This document shows, one piece after another, positions 1 to 4,910 of a stretch of 6,023 nucleotides of DNA. The notes below the pieces were generated by a model. The model was not told the DNA's origin. It saw only the letters and a list, made by a program, of their open reading frames with translations, and made no database searches. The position numbers were made by a program, and so were the translations under genes. This DNA comes from Kordiimonadaceae bacterium (GTDB lineage: Bacteria; Pseudomonadota; Alphaproteobacteria; Sphingomonadales; Kordiimonadaceae): assembly GCA_016763495.1 (NCBI GenBank), contig JAESTR010000098.1, forward strand, positions 1 to 6,023, read 5' to 3'. The first letter of the stretch is position 1. Every line of letters begins with the position of its first letter.

Positions 1-732
1 AATATATTTGTATTTGGAGCCGGGGGTCGTTTCCATTGGCTTATCCAATATATATTGGATCCATTTTTCGGAACTCTCGAGTAGGTCAGTGCTGTGTGTG
101 CTGTTGCCGTATCCGCCCTCGGTATTCCACTCAATGCCACTGCGCATAGTAAGTAGGTTTTCTATTGTAATGTCGCCTTTACGGGGGTCAGACATATCAT
201 GGGTATAGTTTTTGAAATAAGGCATGGCAGGCGCATGGATATCAGGGATTACTCCGCTATCTACGGCTATCCCAAATGCAGCCGATGTTACACTTTTGGT
301 AACGGACTGCATTGTGTGTAATTCAGTGCCTCGGTAGTAGGGGTGCCAGTCTAAATGGTCGTAATTATACTGAGTTTCAGCCTCCGTCTGGTCTAAGGGG
401 CCTTGCGAGTTTTCGGGCAACTTTAGGTCCGGGCTAAATTTATGGTCAGCGACCACCCGGCCGTTTCTAATCAGCATGAAATTTGTGACAGCACCATACG
501 CACCTGTTTCCAGTTCTTGAACAAGGGCTTCAATGGCGGCTGCGTCTATATTCTCGGCATTAAAAGAAGACTTCTCCCATGTTTCGCCGGGCCAGACATG
601 TTGATTAACCCCATTGTCGGCAAAACGAGGGGATAGACCATCTAGACTAAACAGCATTGCAGCTGCAACCAATGTCCCTATAAGCCCTAACCCAATGACC
701 TGATAATAGGAATGTTTTGTTTTGGTAATCAT
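1..732 (-). CDS. Serine hydrolase, class C beta-lactamase / CubicO / NylB-like family (partial, C-terminus beyond left edge)
   Basis: Reading the minus strand from the ATG at 732-730 gives 244 codons without a stop up to the window edge. An in-frame stop at 768-766 and no other ATG between fix the start; AAGGA (744-748, minus strand) lies 11 nt upstream. Residues 1-10 are polar and basic, and about 11-30 form a hydrophobic segment (VIGLGLIGTLVAAAMLF), so the protein is probably exported or anchored in the inner membrane. The catalytic S-x-x-K motif is Ser143-Val-Thr-Lys146 in MQSVTKSVTSAAFGIAVDSG. LLTMRSGIEW (193-202) and PGSKYKY (237-243) follow, as in the CubicO group, and Tyr243 may be the conserved Tyr of the Y-x-N motif. 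Known members include NylB (6-aminohexanoate oligomer hydrolase), esterases and D-amino-acid peptidases; the substrate here cannot be told. The wording of the SVTK and LLTM blocks looks closer to NylB-like proteins than to AmpC, so I would not call it an antibiotic resistance gene. It is transcribed away from the operon on the right. Confidence 0.88.
   Translation of the reverse strand, partial: MITKTKHSYYQVIGLGLIGTLVAAAMLFSLDGLSPRFADNGVNQHVWPGETWEKSSFNAENIDAAAIEALVQELETGAYGAVTNFMLIRNGRVVADHKFSPDLKLPENSQGPLDQTEAETQYNYDHLDWHPYYRGTELHTMQSVTKSVTSAAFGIAVDSGVIPDIHAPAMPYFKNYTHDMSDPRKGDITIENLLTMRSGIEWNTEGGYGNSTHSTDLLESSEKWIQYILDKPMETTPGSKYKYI
43..60. repeat. 18-bp perfect palindrome inside the hydrolase gene
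   Basis: ATCCAATATATATTGGAT is fully symmetric. It encodes Ile225-Asp230 of the hydrolase on the minus strand, so it may be a by-product of codon choice. The right part, ATATATTGGA (50-59), recurs identically at 1050-1059 in the AT-rich block upstream of the operon. Confidence 0.35.
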
Positions 733-820
733 TGGTCGGGTTTTCCTTGTATTCTGAGTGATGCTTTAAGGTGCCGCATACTAAAGTCACTGTCTCTGGT
801 TTCATTGCAATCGAAGCCTA

Positions 821-832
821 GCAGTTAACTGC
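821..832. promoter_or_regulatory. 12-bp perfect palindrome, possible operator
   Basis: GCAGTTAACTGC reads the same on both strands and lies 88 bp upstream of the start codon of the leftward hydrolase gene. Perfect 12-bp palindromes in a promoter region often bind dimeric repressors, but no second copy was seen and the flanks do not extend the symmetry. It is a candidate only. Confidence 0.25.
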
Positions 833-840
833 CGAGATTA

Positions 841-880
841 ATTACACCAGTCTAAAAACAGATCACGTCATTGGTCTAAT
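841..880. repeat. Imperfect inverted repeat in the divergent region
   Basis: ATTACACCAGT (841-851) and ATTGGTCTAAT (870-880) pair at 9 of 11 positions when one is reverse complemented, with 18 bp between them. The second arm resembles a TGGTC-type half-site of the kind some GntR-family regulators use, but the symmetry is imperfect and the spacing wide, so the match may be chance. Confidence 0.2.
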
Positions 881-1016
881 ATAAATAATATTGTTATTGA
901 TAGCTTTTGTGTTGGAAGCTGCTGACCGCCCTGATTTATAGATTAACCCAGTTCCGAAATTATCAACACGCCATTACATCTACTGCAGTGAAATCTGTCC
1001 GACGTAAATTATTCGA

Positions 1017-1035
1017 GATATATGTAAAATATATC
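1017..1035. promoter_or_regulatory. AT-rich dyad, GATATAT-5-ATATATC
   Basis: Two perfect 7-bp arms (1017-1023 and 1029-1035) flank the 5-bp spacer GTAAA inside an AT-rich block (about 1005-1056). It lies about 160 bp upstream of the operon's first start codon. It could be a regulator site or part of an upstream promoter element, but AT-rich DNA produces such dyads by chance more easily than mixed sequence. Confidence 0.25.
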
Positions 1036-1120
1036 AAATAGTATTTTTAATATATTGGACGGCAATAGAAGTTTTTGCCAATCTGCAGACGCCAACAGGT
1101 TCCCGAGTCTTTGCTGCTAA

Positions 1121-1149
1121 TTCCCTAGTTTCAAGGGATAGCTTATAAC
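1121..1149 (+). promoter_or_regulatory. Weak promoter candidate for the five-gene operon, with an overlapping dyad
   Basis: TATAAC (1144-1149) matches five of six bases of a sigma-70 -10 box. Seventeen bases upstream sits TTCCCT (1121-1126), a poor -35 box. TCCCT (1122-1126) and AGGGA (1134-1138) form a small dyad across the spacer, where a bound regulator would block polymerase or stand in for the weak -35 contact. The expected transcript start would leave a leader of roughly 35-40 nt before the ATG at 1194. It is the best match I found by eye in the 200 bp before the operon, but it is not strong. Confidence 0.25.
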
Positions 1150-1193
1150 TCGGTATTGTCGGCGTTGTTCAAGCTATTTGCAGGACCCTAAAC

Positions 1194-1970
1194 ATGAGCC
1201 AAAATCAACACACTAATACAGTATTAGTAACCGCAGGCGCTTCTGGTATTGGTTTTGCCATCGCAGAAGCTTTCCTTGCAAACGGTGATCAAGTTCATAT
1301 TTGCGATATCAATGAAAAAGCCATTGAGCAGGCCCTTTCAAAACACTCTGAACTGCAGGCAAGCGTTGCCGATGTTGGCGATCCATTAGCTGTTGATAAA
1401 CTATTCGCTGATATTGAAGGACGTTGGGGCGGACTTTCTGTCCTCGTAAACAATGCCGGTGTCGGCGGACAGCGTGCATCGTTGGATGAATTAGACGATG
1501 ATGCATGGGATGCCTGCATACGCGTAAATCTATCTGGCGCTTTCTATTGCATGAAACGCGCTATCAAATGGATGAAACGTGACAGGCACGGTGCCATCAT
1601 CAATATTTCCACAGCATCAGTTCGCACAGGCTTGCCGTTTCGCGCTCCATACGTTGCATCGAAAGCGGGGTTAGAGGCGCTCACCACCAACGCAGCCCGT
1701 GAACTCGGCCCCCATAATATTCGCTGCAACGCTATTTTGCCGGGTGCAATCAATAACGAACGGGGGCAAAATCTTATTCGAATTCAAGCTGAAACCCAGG
1801 GAATTTCTTACACAGAGGCGCAGGCAGAGGCTTTGAAGTATACGTCCATGCGAACGATGATTGAGATGTCGGAAATAGGGGATATGGCGGTATTTTTAGC
1901 GAGTGATAGGGCAAAACATGTGTCGGGCCAAAAAATCGGGGTATGCGGCAACGCAGAATGGGAAGAATAA
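1194..1970 (+). CDS. Short-chain dehydrogenase/reductase (classical SDR, NAD-type)
   Basis: A 258-residue Rossmann-fold oxidoreductase of the usual classical SDR length. AGGA (1182-1185) lies 8 nt before the ATG. The dinucleotide motif is TAGASGIG (13-20), with Ala14 where most members have Gly. Asp38 at the end of the second strand favours NAD(H) over NADP(H). NNAG is at 86-89, the structural Asn is N112, and the catalytic Tyr/Lys pair is Tyr153 and Lys157 in PYVASK. The residue 13 before the Tyr, normally the catalytic Ser, is Thr140 in NISTAS. SGQKIGVCGN near the C-terminus matches the family's usual SGQ-x-x-x-V-D-G ending. It would interconvert an alcohol and a ketone in the cytoplasm; the substrate is not shown. 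As first gene of an operon with a beta-keto acid cleavage enzyme, it plausibly oxidises a beta-hydroxy acid to the keto acid (inference). Its TAA overlaps the permease ATG (TAATG). Confidence 0.9.
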   Translation: MSQNQHTNTVLVTAGASGIGFAIAEAFLANGDQVHICDINEKAIEQALSKHSELQASVADVGDPLAVDKLFADIEGRWGGLSVLVNNAGVGGQRASLDELDDDAWDACIRVNLSGAFYCMKRAIKWMKRDRHGAIINISTASVRTGLPFRAPYVASKAGLEALTTNAARELGPHNIRCNAILPGAINNERGQNLIRIQAETQGISYTEAQAEALKYTSMRTMIEMSEIGDMAVFLASDRAKHVSGQKIGVCGNAEWEE

Positions 1971-3451
1971 TGCAGCAGCAAAAAAAAATAGAGCCGAACA
2001 CAACAGTCAGCCTGCCAGAGAGGGAGCAGTTGGAGCGGGTCGTTTCTTTTAAAAATTACGTCGCTATCGGCTTTGGCGTCATCATCGGCGTTGGTTGGGT
2101 CGTATATGCGGGCAAGTGGCTGCAAGATGGGGGCGTGCTTGGCGCAATACTCGCATTCGTAATTGGCGGATTATTCTTCATCCCCATTGGTAAATGCTAT
2201 GCTGAACTCACAACGGCTATGCCTGTCTCTGGTGGAGAGCTTGCTTTCAGTTATAAAGCATTCGGGCCGTTCATGGCCTTTATTACATCTTGGGCTTTAG
2301 CGCTTTCGTACATTGCTGTGGTACCTTTTGAGACGATCGCTGTTGGAGCAATGGTTGAATCTATCTTTCCATCTCTCGCTACTGGGGCCCTATACAAAAT
2401 AGGCGGTTACAGCATTGGATGGTCAAGCATTATACCGGGGCTACTCGCGGGCATTTGGGTTATTTGGCTCAATTGGCATGGCATGAAGGACATGGCGCGG
2501 TTCCAGACTTTTGTAATTTATGCGCTAGTGGCCTGTACAGCAGTATTCACTGTGATTGCGTTTGTAAAAGGCGATGTCAGTAATCTGCAGCCTTTGTTCA
2601 CGGGCGGCAACACAGGTTGGATCGCGGCCATATCGGCTGTGGCATCCGTCATCGTGGTCGTGCCCTTCTTCTTGGCAGGGTTTGATTGCATCCCACAGGC
2701 TGCAGAAGAAGCTGGTGCATCTATGGACCCTCGCCAGCTGGGTACGGCTATAATCGTATCCATATTCATTGGTGTGCTATTTTATATGCTTGTCATTTTA
2801 GCGCTAGCATACAGCGCACCCGCAGATGTGCTTGACGGCATTTTAGCGAATAAAGATACGTTGCCTATGGCGGAAGTGTTCCGCAACAGCTTTGGCTATG
2901 AGTGGGCTGCAAAACTTGTCTTATTAGCGGCTCTGTTGGGCCTTTTGTCGACGTTAAACGGTATTTTCATGGCCTCCACACGGATTTTGTTCGCACAAGG
3001 GCGTGGCGGATTGATACCGCATTGGTTTGCTCGGTTGCACCCTAAGCATCATACGCCCACGAATGCGGTAAAATTTGTAGGTGCAACGGCGCTTATTGGC
3101 CCGTTTGTTGGGAAGGCCGGTTTAACGCTGATTGTTAATAGCTGCTCACTCATTTTCTGTGTAACGCTCTTAATCACATCACTGGCAACACTAAGATTAA
3201 GGTCTACGGCACCGGAAATGCCGCGTCCCTACCGCATTAACACAAGCACCATATGGGCCAGTATCGCTGTGTGCGTATTCCTTATCGGGCTGATGGTCGT
3301 GCCGGGAAGCCCCGGACAAATGAGTAATGCTGAATTTCTTACAATTGGGCTGTGGATGGCTGTAGGGCTGGTGTTTTACGCTATTCGTCTTGGTGGTCAG
3401 CGCATGACGAAAGACGAACAAGTTCATATGATTTTTGGTGACTATAAATAA
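1970..3451 (+). CDS. APC-superfamily amino acid permease
   Basis: A 493-residue, very hydrophobic protein of typical APC length, probably with 12 membrane helices. Helix 1 (about 29-48) carries GFGVIIGVGW (34-43), the glycine-rich unwound segment that binds the alpha-amino/carboxylate group in APC transporters. ELTTAMPVSGGE (79-90) after helix 2 and FDCIPQAAEE (238-247) in the middle are family-type blocks. The C-terminal tail from about residue 476 is short and polar. It should import an amino acid or related zwitterion across the inner membrane, coupled to a cation gradient; the exact substrate cannot be read. I chose the ATG at 1970 because it overlaps the upstream stop as TAATG, giving translational coupling, and has GGAAG (1961-1965) just upstream, although only 4 nt away. 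In-frame ATGs at 1943 and 1958 would add 9 or 4 residues but have no good ribosome site. A run of nine A (1980-1988) follows the start. Confidence 0.88.
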   Translation: MQQQKKIEPNTTVSLPEREQLERVVSFKNYVAIGFGVIIGVGWVVYAGKWLQDGGVLGAILAFVIGGLFFIPIGKCYAELTTAMPVSGGELAFSYKAFGPFMAFITSWALALSYIAVVPFETIAVGAMVESIFPSLATGALYKIGGYSIGWSSIIPGLLAGIWVIWLNWHGMKDMARFQTFVIYALVACTAVFTVIAFVKGDVSNLQPLFTGGNTGWIAAISAVASVIVVVPFFLAGFDCIPQAAEEAGASMDPRQLGTAIIVSIFIGVLFYMLVILALAYSAPADVLDGILANKDTLPMAEVFRNSFGYEWAAKLVLLAALLGLLSTLNGIFMASTRILFAQGRGGLIPHWFARLHPKHHTPTNAVKFVGATALIGPFVGKAGLTLIVNSCSLIFCVTLLITSLATLRLRSTAPEMPRPYRINTSTIWASIAVCVFLIGLMVVPGSPGQMSNAEFLTIGLWMAVGLVFYAIRLGGQRMTKDEQVHMIFGDYK

Positions 3452-3465
3452 TACGGAGTATCCCC

Positions 3466-4356
3466 ATGAGTAGAAAAGTTATCCTAACCTGCGCTGTAAC
3501 TGGCGAAGGGGTTTATAATAAAGCCCATCCAAATTTTCCTATCACGCCACAGCAGATAGCCGATGCCGCATTGGAGGCAGAGCAAGCGGGCGCTTCTGCG
3601 GTACATTTACACGTCAGAGACCCTGAAACAGGCGAAGGAAGCCGTGACCCTGATCTTTTTCTCGATATGGCGACACGTGTCAGGGACAATGGCGTAAAAG
3701 CGGTGATGAACATCACGTGTGGTGGGGGCGGTGTTTTTTTCCCTGACCCTGAAGACGAAAGCCGTGGTGGACCCGGCACAGATATGGCGCCCGCTGAAGA
3801 ACGCGTGAAACACATTGAGATGGCCCGGCCTGAAATGTGCTCATTGGACGTTTGTACACAGAACCAACAAGATGGCGGTGAAGCGCTTGTTTACCTTAAT
3901 AGTGAATACACGCTTCGCAAAATGGCAAAAGCATTCCAAGGCCTCGGCGTTAAGCCAGAAATTGAGGTGTTTGCGCCCGGTGATGTGATGCTTGCAAACC
4001 AAATGCTGGAAGAAGGCCTGTTTGACGGCACGCCAGTATACCAAATTGTTATGGGCACAAGGTGGGGGCTGCCGGCAACGACAGAAACACTCACCTATAT
4101 GCGTGGGCTTCTACCCAAAGAGGCAGTCTGGGCAGCATTTGGAATTGCACGCATGCAAATGCCAATGGTGGCTCAGTCCGTTCTTCTTGGCGGTAACGTG
4201 CGCGTTGGCCTTGAAGATAATTTATATCTTAGCCGTGGTGTGTTTGCGAGCAATGGCCAGCTTGTTGAACGGGCTCGAACTATCATTGAATGCATGGGGT
4301 ATGAGGTAGCGACGCCAGATGAAGCGCGAGAAATTATGGGTCTTAAGCCGCAATGA
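3466..4356 (+). CDS. Beta-keto acid cleavage enzyme (BKACE, DUF849, Kce-like)
   Basis: A 296-residue TIM-barrel enzyme of normal family length. GGAG (3455-3458) lies 7 nt before the ATG. BKACEs take a beta-keto acid plus acetyl-CoA and give acetoacetate plus a new acyl-CoA, using a divalent metal, usually zinc. The expected metal ligands are visible: His47 and His49 in VHLHVRDPETG and Glu250 in NVRVGLEDNLYL, along with Arg246 and Asp251, which correspond to the active-site Arg and Asp of the structurally known Kce. The block from about 224 to 270 (FGIARMQMPMVAQSVLLGGNVR and onward to NGQLVERA) and the GPGTD segment (103-106) resemble, from memory, the dehydrocarnitine-cleaving branch more than lysine-fermentation Kce; this needs an alignment. 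Neighbours support a catabolic route with a dehydrogenase upstream and a possible thioesterase downstream. Its TGA overlaps the next ATG by four bases (ATGA). The reaction class is secure, the keto acid is not. Confidence 0.92.
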   Translation: MSRKVILTCAVTGEGVYNKAHPNFPITPQQIADAALEAEQAGASAVHLHVRDPETGEGSRDPDLFLDMATRVRDNGVKAVMNITCGGGGVFFPDPEDESRGGPGTDMAPAEERVKHIEMARPEMCSLDVCTQNQQDGGEALVYLNSEYTLRKMAKAFQGLGVKPEIEVFAPGDVMLANQMLEEGLFDGTPVYQIVMGTRWGLPATTETLTYMRGLLPKEAVWAAFGIARMQMPMVAQSVLLGGNVRVGLEDNLYLSRGVFASNGQLVERARTIIECMGYEVATPDEAREIMGLKPQ

Positions 4357-4910
4357 ATTCATCAGGGCATATAATCACATATCAGGGCACGTGCCCTGAT
4401 ATTGATGACACCGTTTTTGTCGCACCAACAGCCTCTATCATTGGCAATGTTAAAATAGCTAAAGAAGCCAGTGTATGGTTTGGCGCAGTGCTGCGCGGTG
4501 ACGAAGTTTCAATCACTGTTGGTGAGCGCAGTAACATACAAGACAGCGTTATTATACATGGGGACGAAGGCTCGGATGTGCTCATCGGTGACGACGTTAC
4601 TATTGGCCACAGCGCTGTTATTCATGGCTGCGTAATCAAAGACGCTGCTCTTATAGGTATGGGGGCCGTGGTGTTAGACGGCGCCATTGTTGAATCCGGC
4701 GCCCTTGTAGCAGCGGGCGCAGTGGTAACGCCCGGCAAACATGTTACGGCCAACACATTGTGGGCTGGATGCCCCGCCAAAAAAATCCGTGATTTTGAGC
4801 CCGGTGAAACTCGTGAAGACATGCTTAAAAGTTCACATGCCTATGTCGCGCAGCGCGGCGTTTATCTCACTTCAACAACCCAAAATACCAATCTTGAAGG
4901 TAGCAAATGA
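4353..4910 (+). CDS. Gamma-carbonic-anhydrase-like hexapeptide-repeat protein (YrdA/CaiE/PaaY group)
   Basis: A 185-residue left-handed beta-helix protein. Hexapeptide-type repeats run from about residue 23 to 140 (for example IIGNVKIA, VLIGDDVTIG, ALIGMGAVV), followed by a C-terminal helix (from about 153) that packs along the helix in this family. All three gamma-class zinc ligands are visible, His69, His86 and His91, together with Arg48, Asp50, Asn61 and Gln63. The loop between the first two histidines is short (17 residues apart), so the acidic loop with the proton-shuttle Glu of archaeal Cam is missing, as in YrdA, CaiE and PaaY. PaaY is known to hydrolyse CoA thioesters; others are weak or inactive carbonic anhydrases. 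Beside an enzyme that makes acyl-CoA, a thioesterase or CoA-rescue role is attractive (inference). The start overlaps the upstream stop (ATGA) with no good ribosome site, so it probably relies on coupling. A 24-bp palindrome lies in codons 9-17. It overlaps the next gene by four bases. Confidence 0.88.
   Translation: MNSSGHIITYQGTCPDIDDTVFVAPTASIIGNVKIAKEASVWFGAVLRGDEVSITVGERSNIQDSVIIHGDEGSDVLIGDDVTIGHSAVIHGCVIKDAALIGMGAVVLDGAIVESGALVAAGAVVTPGKHVTANTLWAGCPAKKIRDFEPGETREDMLKSSHAYVAQRGVYLTSTTQNTNLEGSK
4361..4402. promoter_or_regulatory. Perfect 24-bp palindrome plus a third half-site, inside the operon
   Basis: Positions 4379-4402 are a perfect palindrome centred on CACGTG. The half-site ATCAGGGCA occurs at 4381-4389, inverted at 4392-4400, and again in direct orientation at 4361-4369, exactly 20 bp (about two helical turns) before the first. 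As RNA it would form a 10-bp stem with a 4-nt loop (4389-4392). The upstream copy could instead pair with 4392-4400, giving two mutually exclusive hairpins. It lies within codons 3-17 of the beta-helix gene, whose protein sequence there still looks normal for the family. It could be an operator within the operon, an mRNA processing or stability element, or a hairpin affecting translation start. The structure is certain; the function is inferred. Confidence 0.5.

Larger units (their letters stand above)
733..1193. other. Divergent intergenic region (461 bp), no gene seen
   Basis: This stretch separates the start codons of the leftward hydrolase and the rightward operon, so promoters for both should lie here. 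Both strands were read for genes and only very short frames were found. It holds a 12-bp palindrome (821-832), an imperfect inverted pair (841-851 with 870-880), an AT-rich block at about 1005-1056 containing a 19-bp dyad (1017-1035), and a dyad overlapping a weak promoter candidate (1121-1149). The length is more than two simple promoters need, which leaves room for a regulator-binding site. No regulator gene is present in the window. Confidence 0.7.

Noticed and set aside
1..732. Reading the serine hydrolase as an antibiotic-resistance beta-lactamase
   Set aside because: The SxxK family is broad and the blocks look NylB/CubicO-like. The C-terminal KTG-type region is outside the window, so a resistance call is not supported.
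647..805. 52-codon minus-strand frame starting at 805, upstream of and overlapping the hydrolase start
   Set aside because: It is out of frame with the hydrolase, has no clear ribosome site and no recognisable product. The overlapping hydrolase frame has family motifs.
897..902. TTGATA as a strong -35 box for the operon
   Set aside because: It matches five of six bases, but nothing resembling a -10 box lies 16-18 bp downstream, and it is almost 300 bp from the start codon.
1808..2125. 105-codon minus-strand frame across the SDR/permease junction
   Set aside because: It overlaps two well-supported genes, its product matches no recognisable family, and it has no sensible context.
3513..3815. 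100-codon open frame on the minus strand inside the BKACE gene
   Set aside because: It lies fully inside a gene with clear family motifs, has a low-complexity Ser/Pro-rich product, and is a codon-bias shadow.
3992..4309. 105-codon plus-strand frame inside the BKACE gene
   Set aside because: A frame-shifted reading of the conserved BKACE C-terminal half. The product is rich in Cys/Trp with no recognisable motif.
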